NCBI GenBank assembly: GCA_964498765.1
Contig: CAZCIU010000003.1
Coordinates: 30,276-94,275, forward strand
Reading direction: 5' to 3'
Length of the DNA: 64,000 nt
Source of the DNA: UPXZ01 sp964498765
GTDB taxonomy: Bacteria > Bacteroidota > Bacteroidia > Bacteroidales > Paludibacteraceae
Positions 1 to 8,607 of this stretch are shown piece after piece; position 1 is the first letter of the stretch, and the number at the start of each line of letters is the position of its first letter. The notes beneath the pieces are model-generated. The model saw only the letters and a list, made by a program, of their open reading frames with translations. It had not been told where the DNA came from and did no database searches. The translations under genes were made by a program, and so were the position numbers.

Positions 1-424
1 AAAATGCATCGCCTAAGTCAACTATTTCTTCCGCTGCAATGCGATTGGCAACCTCTTTATTATAAACCAAATTTGGGTTGCAAATTCCTTTAATAGTCTG
101 AATTTCTGAAAGTAAACTTAAAAATTCAAGATGAGTAACGGAGTTAGTTGCGATATTTTTAAGCGGAATTTTCACCTTTTCCCCATTGCTGGGAACTTCT
201 ACATTTTCATCTTTTACCAAATAATATTTTGCGTGAATTTCACCTTTATTCCAAGGACTAAACACCGTAATTTCGTCAAAATTCTCGTGTTGGATAATTG
301 AAAATCCTTGTGCGTACGAAAGATTTATATTGTCTCCTTCCAAGTTTGAAGTGGATTGAGTTTGATGTTTTGTACAGGAAAAAAACAGTAAAACACTAAG
401 TATTAAAAAGCTAAGTTTTCTCAT
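1..424 (-). CDS. Iron/cobalamin ABC transporter substrate-binding lipoprotein (partial)
   Basis: This is the N-terminal 141 codons of a gene that runs off the left edge. The start is an ATG at 424, followed by a short lysine/arginine n-region, a hydrophobic stretch and the lipobox FFSC, so it is a lipoprotein exported to the periplasm or outer membrane. The mature part has the pattern of Bacteroidetes FecB/BtuF-type binding proteins: an early strand ending FSPWNKG, then VKIPLKNIAT, then a segment reading QTIKGICNPNLVYNKEV and IVDLGDAF. Such proteins deliver ferric siderophores, haem or cobalamin to a permease/ATPase pair, which would lie beyond the window. The ligand cannot be told from this fragment. 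Confidence 0.75.
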   Translation of the reverse strand, partial: MRKLSFLILSVLLFFSCTKHQTQSTSNLEGDNINLSYAQGFSIIQHENFDEITVFSPWNKGEIHAKYYLVKDENVEVPSNGEKVKIPLKNIATNSVTHLEFLSLLSEIQTIKGICNPNLVYNKEVANRIAAEEIVDLGDAF

Positions 425-500
425 TTCAGAAAGTTTATTTTATGCAAATATACACAGAATTTCTTGCCAAACCTTGGAAAATCTGTGCTTTCATCTATCA

Positions 501-530
501 AAAAAACCGAAGCGCAAACTTCGGTTTTTT
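501..530 (-). terminator. Intrinsic terminator after pepP
   Basis: A perfect 12-bp inverted repeat (AAAAAACCGAAG / CTTCGGTTTTTT) with a 6-nt loop lies 13 bp past the pepP stop codon. It carries a T tract on both strands, so it could work in either direction, but only pepP reads into it. Confidence 0.85.
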
Positions 531-543
531 GAAATTATATCGA

Positions 544-2322
544 TTAAATTTCTTGCGTTTTCTTTCCCAACCATTTTCTCTCTTTTTCAGAAAGATAAGA
601 AGAAAGCGTTTTGAAAACCCATTTGTGATAATCGTTAAGCCATTTTCGCTCTTTGTTAGTCAGCATTTCTTTATCCACCAGTTTCGTGTCGATATAACAA
701 AGTGTCAGCGTTTCAAATTTCAGAAACTGTCCAAATTCAGTTTTTTCTGCCGGAATTACCTGCACCAGATTTTCAATCCGAATTCCGTATTTTCCGGTGC
801 GATAAAGTCCCGGCTCGTTGGAAAGAATCATGCCCGGCTGCAACGTAATTGGGTTTTCGTCCATACGAATATTTTGCGGTCCTTCGTGCACATTCAGGAA
901 GTGACCAATGCCGTGTCCCGTTCCGTGACCGTAATTAATTGCATCATCCCACATTGCTTTGCGCGCCAAAATATCCAACTGCGAACCGCGTGTGTTCACC
1001 GGAAATTTTGCCATTGCCAGTTGAATATGCCCTTTCAGCACCAAAGTATAATCGCGTTTTTCTTTTTTGGAAGGTTTGCTCAATGCAACTGTACGTGTAA
1101 TGTCCGTAGTTCCATCCAAGTATTGACCGCCAGAATCAAGTAATAGAATGCCTTCTTTTTTGAGTTCCGAATCACTTTCTGGAGTTGCTTTGTAATGCAC
1201 AATCGCGCCGTGACCGCCATATCCGGCAATGGTTCCAAAACTTTCGCCTTTGAAATCTTTTTGATCTTCGCGGAATGAACGCAGTTTGTCTGAAATTGAA
1301 ATTTCAGTCAGTTTTTCTTTGCCCACATTTTTCTCAAGCCACATAAAGAAACGAGTCAACGCCACACCATCTTTAATCATCGCTTTGCGAACGCCACTCA
1401 TTTCCACTTTATTTTTCACCGCTTTCAATTTGAAAACAGGCGACATTGAATTCCTTTTTGGACATTCTGCCGGAATTGCTTCAAAAAGTGATTGGTTGAA
1501 TTTACCGCCATCCACCAAAACGGATTTACTTATTGCGATTTTGCCCAATTCGCTCTGAATAGCGAAATAATCTTTGACAATAATCTCGTTTTTATCCAGA
1601 TATTCCTTGGTTTTTTCCGTAATTTTTTCCGATGCAATATATAATGTAGCAGATTTTTCGTCCACCAATGCGTATGCAATTACCACCGGATTATAATCCA
1701 CGTCATTTCCGCGGATGTTAAATAACCACGCAATATCATCCAAAGCTGATAGTACAAATACATCTGCATGTAGTTTTTTCATCTCATCACGAAGTGCATC
1801 CAGTTTTTCGCTTACAGATTTTCCGGTATATTTTTCATCAAAAACAAAGAACGGATTTTTGGGAAGTTCCGGACGATCAGTCCAAACCGTTTTCAATAAA
1901 TCATTGGAAACCAGCTCAATTCCACTCATTGCCAATTGCGATTTCATTCCGGCATAAGCATTCACCGAAAACATTTCCGCATTTACAGCTACTTTATCGC
2001 CTTTTTTCAGTTCGGTCGCCAACCAAGGAATTATCTCCAAAGTTTCAGCTTCGCCTTGTTTCATCAATTGAAAATCTGTGCCTTCAAGCTGTTCAGCACC
2101 TTGTAAAAAATAGCGACTATCCGTCCAAAGTCCAGCTTTATCCAAAGTCAGCGCTACCGTTCCGGCCGATCCATCAAAACCGCTAATCCACTCTCTTTCT
2201 TTCCAATAATCAGCAATGTATTCACTCGCGTGCGGGTCTGTGCCGGGAATAATGCACGCCGACGCTCCTGCTTCTTTCATTGCCAGACGCAATGCATTTA
2301 ATCGTTCGTTTATTTTTGTCAT
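544..2322 (-). CDS. pepP: Xaa-Pro aminopeptidase (M24B, aminopeptidase P)
   Basis: A 592-residue cytosolic metallopeptidase that removes an N-terminal residue preceding proline. The long form has two creatinase-like N-terminal domains followed by the pita-bread M24 catalytic domain. The metal ligands are visible in order: the two Asp of DSGGQYLDGTTDITRT (about residues 396 and 407), the His in GHGTGHGIGHFLNVHEGP (about 470), the Glu of NEPGLY (about 503) and the Glu of IRIENL (about 517). Length and motif order match eukaryotic-like APP1 rather than the shorter E. coli PepP. It is monocistronic, with its own terminator downstream and a promoter-like sequence about 35 bp upstream. Confidence 0.93.
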   Translation of the reverse strand: MTKINERLNALRLAMKEAGASACIIPGTDPHASEYIADYWKEREWISGFDGSAGTVALTLDKAGLWTDSRYFLQGAEQLEGTDFQLMKQGEAETLEIIPWLATELKKGDKVAVNAEMFSVNAYAGMKSQLAMSGIELVSNDLLKTVWTDRPELPKNPFFVFDEKYTGKSVSEKLDALRDEMKKLHADVFVLSALDDIAWLFNIRGNDVDYNPVVIAYALVDEKSATLYIASEKITEKTKEYLDKNEIIVKDYFAIQSELGKIAISKSVLVDGGKFNQSLFEAIPAECPKRNSMSPVFKLKAVKNKVEMSGVRKAMIKDGVALTRFFMWLEKNVGKEKLTEISISDKLRSFREDQKDFKGESFGTIAGYGGHGAIVHYKATPESDSELKKEGILLLDSGGQYLDGTTDITRTVALSKPSKKEKRDYTLVLKGHIQLAMAKFPVNTRGSQLDILARKAMWDDAINYGHGTGHGIGHFLNVHEGPQNIRMDENPITLQPGMILSNEPGLYRTGKYGIRIENLVQVIPAEKTEFGQFLKFETLTLCYIDTKLVDKEMLTNKERKWLNDYHKWVFKTLSSYLSEKERKWLGKKTQEI

Positions 2323-2355
2323 AATTTATAAGTTTGAAACACGAAACTCGAAACA

Positions 2356-2363
2356 CAAAGATA
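2356..2363 (-). promoter_or_regulatory. pepP: -7 promoter element for pepP
   Basis: Read on the minus strand this is TATCTTTG, a match to the Bacteroidetes -7 consensus TAnnTTTG, 33 bp before the pepP ATG. A second TATCTTTG lies at 2417-2424. No clear -33 TTTG is present for either. Confidence 0.5.
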
Positions 2364-2371
2364 ATCGAGAC

Positions 2372-2407
2372 AATTCGTGTGAATTCGTAATATTTCGCAT
2401 AAATTTG
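2372..2407. repeat. Degenerate AATTYG array with 10-bp period
   Basis: AATTCG, AATTCG, ATTTCG and AATTTG start at 2372, 2382, 2392 and 2402, exactly one DNA turn apart. Arrays with the same core and a 9-10 bp period occur at 31082-31115, 31763-31805 and 35166-35199 in this window. It lies between the divergent pepP and oxidoreductase genes. Confidence 0.6.
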
Positions 2408-2524
2408 TATTAATCACAAAGATATAAAATTATAATTGTTAAATTTCGCCTTATTAAACTTGATTAACAAAAAACATTTAACAAAATCATTTTGTTTTAA
2501 TATTTCATTTCAATAACATCAACA

Positions 2525-3568
2525 ATGGACTACATCAATCAAAAACTTACAATTAAGAATATCACTCTAAAAAATCGCATCGGTATGTCACCGATGTGCA
2601 TGTATTCGGCAACCGATGGTTTCGCAACTGATTGGCACTTGGTGCATTACGGCACGCGAGCTATTGGCGGAACGGCGCTTATCATTCAGGAAGCTACGGC
2701 AGTGACGCCAGAAGGTCGAATTACGCCTTACGATTTAGGAATTTGGAAAGACGAACATATTACAATGTATCAGAAAATAACTGATTTTATCCTTTCGCAA
2801 GGTGTAGTTCCGGCAATTCAACTGGCTCATGCCGGCAGAAAAGCTTCGCACGACAAACCAGCAAATGGCGGTCATTTTCTTACTCCTGAAAATGGCGGTT
2901 GGCAGACTGTTGGGTCTTCTCCCATTCCATTTTCTGAGGAAACGGACGCTCCGAAAGAATTAGCCATTTCTGAAATTCAAGATATTATCGAATTATTCGC
3001 AAAAGCAGCAGTAAGAGCCGTAAAATCCGGATTTCAAATTATCGAAATCCATGCTGCTCATGGTTATTTATTGCAAGAATTTTTATCGCCTTTGAGCAAT
3101 CAAAGGTCGGACGAGTACGGCGGAAGTTTTGAAAATAGAATTCGGATTTTATTAGAAGTTGTGGATACAGTAAAAAATGTGGTACCAAGTGAAATGCCAA
3201 TTTTTGTTCGTATAAGTGCTTCTGAATGGACAGATGGAGGATGGACAATCGATGAAACAGTGAAGTTGGCTGAGATTTTATTGAAAAAAGGTGTAGATGT
3301 AATGGATTGTTCTTCGGGTGGAAATATTGTCAATGCAAAAATTCCCTTGGAACCGAAGTATCAGGTTACTTTTTCAGAAAAAGTACGAAAAACCGGAATG
3401 AAAACTGCAGCGGTTGGTCTGATTACATCTGCTGGAGAAGTGAATTCTATTCTTGCAAATGGTCAGGCTGACATCGTTTTACTTGGTCGTGAATTATTGC
3501 GAAATCCGTATTTTCCTTTGCAGGCTAGAGTAGAATTCCCGGAGCAATATGCGAGAAGCAAAAGATAA
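2525..3568 (+). CDS. NADH:flavin oxidoreductase of the Old Yellow Enzyme family (YqjM/NamA type)
   Basis: A 347-residue FMN-dependent TIM-barrel ene-reductase. The YqjM subclass is indicated by Cys25 and Tyr27 in SPMCMYS, the residues that tune the flavin and bind substrate in YqjM (Cys26/Tyr28). The pair of His in EIHAAHGYLLQEFLSPL (about residues 175 and 178) binds the activated alkene. SNQRSDEYGGSFENR and the C-terminal LLGRELLRNPYFP phosphate-binding segment complete the family pattern. It reduces C=C bonds conjugated to carbonyl or nitro groups using NAD(P)H; the physiological substrate is unknown. The next gene starts 21 bp downstream, so the two are probably co-transcribed. Confidence 0.92.
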   Translation: MDYINQKLTIKNITLKNRIGMSPMCMYSATDGFATDWHLVHYGTRAIGGTALIIQEATAVTPEGRITPYDLGIWKDEHITMYQKITDFILSQGVVPAIQLAHAGRKASHDKPANGGHFLTPENGGWQTVGSSPIPFSEETDAPKELAISEIQDIIELFAKAAVRAVKSGFQIIEIHAAHGYLLQEFLSPLSNQRSDEYGGSFENRIRILLEVVDTVKNVVPSEMPIFVRISASEWTDGGWTIDETVKLAEILLKKGVDVMDCSSGGNIVNAKIPLEPKYQVTFSEKVRKTGMKTAAVGLITSAGEVNSILANGQADIVLLGRELLRNPYFPLQARVEFPEQYARSKR

Positions 3569-3589
3569 ATTTCATCGTAAAATTCAAAA

Positions 3590-4255
3590 ATGGGCATAAA
3601 AATATTTCTGGCTTTGTTTAGCGGTTTTTTCTGGTCGATTGTTTACATTGATGCCATTCGCATTGGTTTCAAGCAAAAAACTTTTGCTATTCCGTTCTGG
3701 GCATTGGCTCTGAATATTGCCTGGGAGCTACTCTGTTCCATTTTTGGATATTTGGAGGTTGGCTTCAACGAACAAATTGCAGTAAATATCGTCTGGTTTA
3801 TTTTTGATATTTTTATCGTAATCAGCTATTTCAAATTTGGAAAAGAAGAAGGAAAATTTAAGTCCACAACGGCATTTTATCTTTGGAGTTTTAGTGGAAT
3901 TTTAGCTTCTGTACTTATCCAATACCTGTTTATTCTTGAATTCGGAGTAATTCATGGTTTCACTTATGCTGCTTTCCTACAAAACTTGCTGATGTCAATT
4001 CTTTTCATTGATTTACTCCATAAAAGACAAAGTTCAAAAGGTCAATCAATGCTGATTGCCGTTTCAAAATGCCTTGGAACCATCGCTCCAACTATTCTTT
4101 TTGGAATTGTAGGAATTGATCGCATGGGTGGACCGAATAGCTTTACACTTGGTTTAGGTGCAATAATTCTGATTTTTGATATAATATATATTTACCTCCT
4201 TTCCTATCAAATCAAACTTGAGCGAAACGCTTTAAAGCATAATTTAGCTAAATAA
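3590..4255 (+). CDS. Seven-helix integral membrane protein resembling Pyr4/PaxB-type terpene cyclases
   Basis: A 221-residue protein with seven predicted membrane segments (about 2-25, 34-55, 63-82, 94-117, 124-143, 154-176 and 186-208). Residues 41-47 read LNIAWEL, with Glu46 inside helix 2. Helix 3 has WFIFD with Asp73, and helix 7 has LIFDIIY with Asp197. From memory, the fungal membrane-bound terpene cyclase Pyr4 has a similar size and seven helices, and needs Glu63 and Asp218, a spacing of 155 against 151 here. The family resemblance is my reading of the sequence; cyclase activity is not established. It lies 21 bp after an ene-reductase. An uncharacterised transporter-like membrane protein is the alternative. 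Confidence 0.5.
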   Translation: MGIKIFLALFSGFFWSIVYIDAIRIGFKQKTFAIPFWALALNIAWELLCSIFGYLEVGFNEQIAVNIVWFIFDIFIVISYFKFGKEEGKFKSTTAFYLWSFSGILASVLIQYLFILEFGVIHGFTYAAFLQNLLMSILFIDLLHKRQSSKGQSMLIAVSKCLGTIAPTILFGIVGIDRMGGPNSFTLGLGAIILIFDIIYIYLLSYQIKLERNALKHNLAK

Positions 4256-4401
4256 CTTCTATCTATTTCACATTGAATTAATCAATCAGAAACACTAAAA
4301 CAAACATCACATTTTTAATGTTTTACTTATAGAATTTGAACCTGAAATTTGGAAGATAACAATCAGTTTTCTCTGAATTTCGAAACAGAAAGATTTATAA
4401 A

Positions 4402-5277
4402 ATGGCAATTAAAAATGTAGAATTAGTAGCAAGCCCAAGAGAACCGCATTTCGTAGGCGATGGTTTTCGAGTACATAATTTCATCCCGAGAGGCTTCCGA
4501 ATGGATATGCATAGAATGGATCCATTTATTTTGTTGGATTACAATTCGAAATTTTATTTTGAACCGAGCGAGACTCCTAAAGGCGTTGGTGTGCATCCAC
4601 ATCGCGGATTTGAAACGGTGACGATAGCTTACAAGGGCAAAGTAGAACATCAAGATAGTTCCGGCGGAGGCGGCGTAATCGGCGAAGGCGACGTACAATG
4701 GATGACTGCTGCAAGCGGAATTTTGCACAAAGAATTTCACGAAAAAGAGTGGAGCAAAACCGGTGGCGATTTTCAAATGGTGCAGCTTTGGGTGAATTTA
4801 CCTGCTAAATATAAAATGAGCACTCCAAAATATCAAGCAATAGAAAACTCGGAAATGAAACGTTTTTTTCTTGATAATAATTTGGGTGAAATTGAGATTA
4901 TTGCCGGGAATTACAAAGGCATTGAAGGCAATGCAAGCACATTTAGTCCGATTAATCTTTTTAATGCTAAACTGAAAAAAGGGGCAAAAGCAGAATTTAG
5001 CTTTCCGGCTGAGTTTACTACAGCAGTACTTGTTTTGGAAGGAAATATTACGATAAATTATTCCGAAAAAGTACCAACAGACAACTTTGCATTGATGCTA
5101 AATGATGGCGAAGATTTCACAATTGAAGCCACGGAGGATGCTGTCGTACTCGTTCTTGGCGGACAGCCGATCAATGAACCGATTATTGCTCACGGACCAT
5201 TTGTAATGAATACTCGACAAGAAATTGTAGATGCATTTAACGATTACAATAGTGGAAAATTTGGAAAATTAAAGTAA
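4402..5277 (+). CDS. Pirin family protein
   Basis: A 291-residue bicupin. The N-terminal cupin has GVHPHRGFETVT (His about residues 63 and 65) and GILHKEFHE (about 107-113). These are the three His and one Glu that bind a single metal, usually iron, in pirins. The C-terminal pirin_C domain follows (about 180-285) and lacks metal ligands, as usual. Bacterial pirins such as YhhW have quercetinase activity, while others bind pyruvate dehydrogenase or act as redox sensors, so the role here is open. The gene stands alone between a 146-bp upstream gap and a strong terminator. Confidence 0.9.
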   Translation: MAIKNVELVASPREPHFVGDGFRVHNFIPRGFRMDMHRMDPFILLDYNSKFYFEPSETPKGVGVHPHRGFETVTIAYKGKVEHQDSSGGGGVIGEGDVQWMTAASGILHKEFHEKEWSKTGGDFQMVQLWVNLPAKYKMSTPKYQAIENSEMKRFFLDNNLGEIEIIAGNYKGIEGNASTFSPINLFNAKLKKGAKAEFSFPAEFTTAVLVLEGNITINYSEKVPTDNFALMLNDGEDFTIEATEDAVVLVLGGQPINEPIIAHGPFVMNTRQEIVDAFNDYNSGKFGKLK

Positions 5278-5285
5278 ATATTTTT

Positions 5286-5323
5286 AAAATAGCTGTTAAT
5301 GAAAATTTGACAGCTATTTTTTT
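5286..5323 (+). terminator. Intrinsic terminator after the pirin gene
   Basis: An 11-bp inverted repeat (AAAATAGCTGT / ACAGCTATTTT) with a 13-nt loop, followed by a run of T, lies 9 bp after the pirin stop codon. Confidence 0.85.
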
Positions 5324-5391
5324 ATTTAAAATCCTTTACTTTTTCAAATATTCCATCACTACCCCACCCTTAAAATTCTCCAAAAATTCAC

Positions 5392-5399
5392 TATCTTTG
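5392..5399 (+). promoter_or_regulatory. uvrA: -7 promoter element for uvrA
   Basis: TATCTTTG matches the Bacteroidetes -7 consensus exactly and ends 23 bp before the TTG start codon, implying an untranslated leader of under 20 nt. No -33 TTTG is seen at the expected spacing, and no LexA-like operator was recognised. Confidence 0.6.
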
Positions 5400-5422
5400 C
5401 AAGTTACTAAAACTCGCAGATT

Positions 5423-8317
5423 TTGAATACAAAAACCATCAATATACACCTTCCTGACACCGATGAAACCGTAGAAGTAATCGGCGCTCGAGTGCACAAT
5501 CTCAAAAACATCGACGTTACCATTCCGCGTGATGCACTCACGGTGATTACCGGTTTGAGCGGTAGCGGAAAATCATCCCTGGCTTTCGACACTATTTTTG
5601 CCGAAGGTCAGCGTCGCTATATCGAAACTTTTTCGGCGTATGCACGCAGTTTTCTCGGCAATATGGAGCGTCCTGATGTGGATAAAATCACGGGATTAAG
5701 CCCGGTTATTTCCATTGAACAAAAGACTACCAATAAAAATCCACGTTCCACAGTCGGTACTACCACGGAGATTTACGACTTTTTGCGTCTGCTTTTCGCA
5801 CGTGCCGGCACGGCGTACTCGTACCTGTCCAACGAGAAAATGGTCAAATACACCGACGAGCAAATTGTGGATTTGATTTTGAAAGATTACGAAGGTAAAA
5901 AAACGTACTTACTAGCACCCGTGGTTCGTGGACGAAAAGGACATTATCGGGAACTTTTTGAGCAAATCCGCAAAAAAGGCTTCCTGCACGTGCGCGTGGA
6001 TGGCGAATTGCGTGAAATTACCCACAATATGAAAGTGGACCGCTACAAAATCCACGACATAGAAGTGGTCATCGACCGCCTGCTGGTTTCAGAAAAAGAT
6101 CGCAAACGCCTGCTCGCATCGATGCAAAAAGCAATGCAACAAGGCAATGGTGTGATAATGATAGCCCCCCCACCTCCCGAAGGGGGGATTAGTTCTCCCC
6201 CTTCGGGGGAGTTAGAGGGGGCTCCTCGCTATTTCAGCCGAAAACTGATGTGTCCAAGCACTGGAATTTCGTACGACGAGCCGGCACCGCACCATTTTTC
6301 ATTTAACTCGCCACATGGCTATTGTCCGCGATGCAAAGGGCTGGGATTTGTGAATGAAATTGATATGGACAAAATCATTCCCGATAAGTCTGTATCCATC
6401 TACAACGGCGGAATTGCACCGCTCGGCAGGCACAAAAACAGTATGATTTTTTGGCAGATAGAAGCCATTTTGGAAAAATACGAATGCACGCTGAAATCGC
6501 CGATTGCCGATATTCCCGATGATGCTATTGATGAAATAATGAACGGCACCGACGAGCGATTGAACATCAAAAACCAATCGCTGGGCAATTCCAATTACTT
6601 TTTGAATTACGACGGCATTCTCAAATACATTGAGATGCAACAGGAAAATACGGCTTCTGCCACCGAACAAAAATGGGCAAATCAGTATTCCAAAACCGTT
6701 AAATGCCCGGAATGCGAAGGTCAGCGACTGAGAAAAGAGAGTTTGTATTTCCGCGTTCACGATAAAAATATTGCCGAATTGGCGGAAATGGACATCGTGG
6801 AACTGCATGAATGGCTGAAAAATGTAGAACCGCATCTTTCGGAAAAACAAAAAGCCATCGCCACGGAAATTGTGAAAGAGTTGAACAGCCGATTGCAGTT
6901 TTTACTCGATGTCGGGCTGGATTATCTGGCAATGAACCGCCCTTCACTAACACTTTCAGGTGGTGAAAGTCAGCGGATTAGGTTGGCTACGCAAATTGGT
7001 TCACAGTTGGTAAATGTGCTGTATATTCTCGACGAGCCGAGCATCGGACTGCATCAGCGCGACAACGAGCGACTGATAAATTCGCTGAAAAAACTGCGCG
7101 ACACGGGCAACTCGGTCATCGTGGTGGAACACGACAAAGATATGATGCTTTCGGCGGATTATGTGGTGGATTTGGGACCGAAAGCCGGACGATTTGGCGG
7201 GGAACTGGTTTTTGCCGGAACGCCCGATGAAATGCTACATTCGGAAACTTTGACTGCTGATTATCTGACCGGAAAACGAAAAATTGAAATTCCCGAAAAA
7301 CACAGAGAAGGCAACGGAAAATTTCTGACCATAAAAGGAGCAAAAGGCAATAACCTGAAAAACGTGGATATTACGTTTCCTTTGGGAAAAATGATTTGCG
7401 TAACGGGCGTTTCGGGAAGTGGAAAATCCACGCTTATCAACGAAACCTTGCAACCGATTTTAAGTCAGCATTTCTATCGTTCGTTGAAAGATCCGCTAGA
7501 ATATGTGAGCGTGGAAGGGATTGAAAATGTGGACAAAGTGGTGCAGGTGGATCAGTCGCCAATCGGTCGCACACCACGTTCCAATCCGGCAACTTACAGC
7601 GGTGTTTTCAGCGATATCCGAAATTTATTTGCATCCCTTCCCGAAGCAAAAATCCGTGGTTACAAAGCCGGACGTTTTTCGTTCAATACTGCCGGTGGTC
7701 GTTGTGAAACTTGTGGTGGAAATGGATATAAAACCATTGAGATGAACTTTTTACCCGATGTGTATGTGCCGTGCGAAACATGCAACGGCAAGCGCTATAA
7801 TCGGGAAACGATGGAAGTTCGCTTCAAAGGAAAATCGATTGCCGAAGTGCTGAATATGACGATTAATCAGGCAGTTGAGTTTTTTGAAAACCAACAATCC
7901 ATTCTAAAAAAAATCAAAACTCTGCAAGATGTTGGACTTGGCTATATCAAGCTCGGACAAAGCAGTACAACGCTTTCGGGCGGTGAAAGTCAGCGCGTGA
8001 AACTGGCTTCTGAACTGGCCAAAAAAGATACCGGAAAAACCATTTACATCCTTGATGAACCAACTACGGGACTGCATTTTGAAGATATTCGTGTACTTTT
8101 AAAGGTTTTGAACCGTTTAGTGGATAAAGGAAACACCGTCATCATCATCGAGCATAATCTGGATGTGATTAAAGTGGCCGACTACATCATCGACATCGGT
8201 CCGGAAGGCGGTCGCAGAGGCGGATATATTCTCGGCACAGGCACACCGCAGGAAATTGCGAAGAATAAGAAAAGTGAGACCGGGAAGTTTTTGGAGAAGG
8301 AATTACTGACACTATAA
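5423..8317 (+). CDS. uvrA: UvrABC excinuclease subunit A
   Basis: The 964-residue damage-recognition ATPase of nucleotide excision repair. Walker A motifs are GLSGSGKSS (about 44-52) and GVSGSGKST (about 662-670). ABC signatures LSGGESQR occur near 511 and 851, and zinc-binding CxxC pairs occur at CPRCKGLG, CPECEGQR and CETCGGNG...CETCNGKR. The start is a TTG: an in-frame TAA lies 15 bp upstream, no ATG intervenes, and the conserved GARVHNLKNI follows at residue 21. The frame contains an extra segment encoded by a GC-rich palindrome at 6163-6223 (about residues 248-268). It lies in the variable linker before the first zinc module, where relatives have a much shorter loop. The frame stays open, so the protein is probably functional. 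Confidence 0.95.
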   Translation: MNTKTINIHLPDTDETVEVIGARVHNLKNIDVTIPRDALTVITGLSGSGKSSLAFDTIFAEGQRRYIETFSAYARSFLGNMERPDVDKITGLSPVISIEQKTTNKNPRSTVGTTTEIYDFLRLLFARAGTAYSYLSNEKMVKYTDEQIVDLILKDYEGKKTYLLAPVVRGRKGHYRELFEQIRKKGFLHVRVDGELREITHNMKVDRYKIHDIEVVIDRLLVSEKDRKRLLASMQKAMQQGNGVIMIAPPPPEGGISSPPSGELEGAPRYFSRKLMCPSTGISYDEPAPHHFSFNSPHGYCPRCKGLGFVNEIDMDKIIPDKSVSIYNGGIAPLGRHKNSMIFWQIEAILEKYECTLKSPIADIPDDAIDEIMNGTDERLNIKNQSLGNSNYFLNYDGILKYIEMQQENTASATEQKWANQYSKTVKCPECEGQRLRKESLYFRVHDKNIAELAEMDIVELHEWLKNVEPHLSEKQKAIATEIVKELNSRLQFLLDVGLDYLAMNRPSLTLSGGESQRIRLATQIGSQLVNVLYILDEPSIGLHQRDNERLINSLKKLRDTGNSVIVVEHDKDMMLSADYVVDLGPKAGRFGGELVFAGTPDEMLHSETLTADYLTGKRKIEIPEKHREGNGKFLTIKGAKGNNLKNVDITFPLGKMICVTGVSGSGKSTLINETLQPILSQHFYRSLKDPLEYVSVEGIENVDKVVQVDQSPIGRTPRSNPATYSGVFSDIRNLFASLPEAKIRGYKAGRFSFNTAGGRCETCGGNGYKTIEMNFLPDVYVPCETCNGKRYNRETMEVRFKGKSIAEVLNMTINQAVEFFENQQSILKKIKTLQDVGLGYIKLGQSSTTLSGGESQRVKLASELAKKDTGKTIYILDEPTTGLHFEDIRVLLKVLNRLVDKGNTVIIIEHNLDVIKVADYIIDIGPEGGRRGGYILGTGTPQEIAKNKKSETGKFLEKELLTL
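6163..6223. repeat. GC-rich palindromic repeat inserted in frame within uvrA
   Basis: The outer arms are AGCCCCC (6163-6169) and GGGGGCT (6217-6223). Inside is a second hairpin, CTCCCCC-TTC-GGGGGAG (6195-6211). It looks like two inverted copies of a unit also found at 28097-28126 and 32256-32282. In the uvrA frame it encodes a Pro/Gly/Ser-rich stretch (PPPPEGG, SSPPSGELEG). Base composition differs sharply from the surrounding gene. Confidence 0.85.
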
Positions 8318-8396
8318 ATCCCGCACACTTCGACAAGCTAAGTGGTCGGAAAAAGGAATGCAGAGTGAAATTAAACTTAATAACAAAAAAAGAATT

Positions 8397-8606
8397 ATGA
8401 ATTCAAAACTTAGCTTATTAATCTACGCCGTTGGAGCATTTTTGGTATTTATGCTGCTGACTTGGGTACTCAAAATGGCAGGCGGAAAACTACCCGTTGA
8501 AGATGGTTTTTTAGGAGTATTTCGTAAGCAAGATTTCATTATCGGCGCTGTTGTGGCGATTGTGCTTACGTTTTCACGCATCCAAAAACGGAAATTGATG
8601 AAGTAA
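8397..8606 (+). CDS. Small two-helix membrane protein, unknown function
   Basis: A 69-residue protein with hydrophobic segments at about residues 5-25 and 46-62, separated by a short polar loop ending FRKQDF, and a basic C-terminus (QKRKLMK). The ATG at 8397 is preferred over one 13 codons upstream because the membrane segment follows directly and an A-rich stretch precedes it. It starts 79 bp after uvrA and ends 1 bp before the deacetylase-like gene, so it probably opens that operon. I do not recognise a named family. Confidence 0.6.
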   Translation: MNSKLSLLIYAVGAFLVFMLLTWVLKMAGGKLPVEDGFLGVFRKQDFIIGAVVAIVLTFSRIQKRKLMK

Positions 8607-8607
8607 A

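Noticed and set aside
442..1143. Long plus-strand frame opposite pepP
   Set aside because: It overlaps the C-terminal catalytic domain of pepP on the other strand. The translation shows no family pattern and is rich in Phe/Cys as expected of an antisense shadow.
6195..6211. Strong GC hairpin in uvrA read as a transcription terminator
   Set aside because: No T run follows on either strand and the reading frame continues for 700 codons. It is part of a repeat element.
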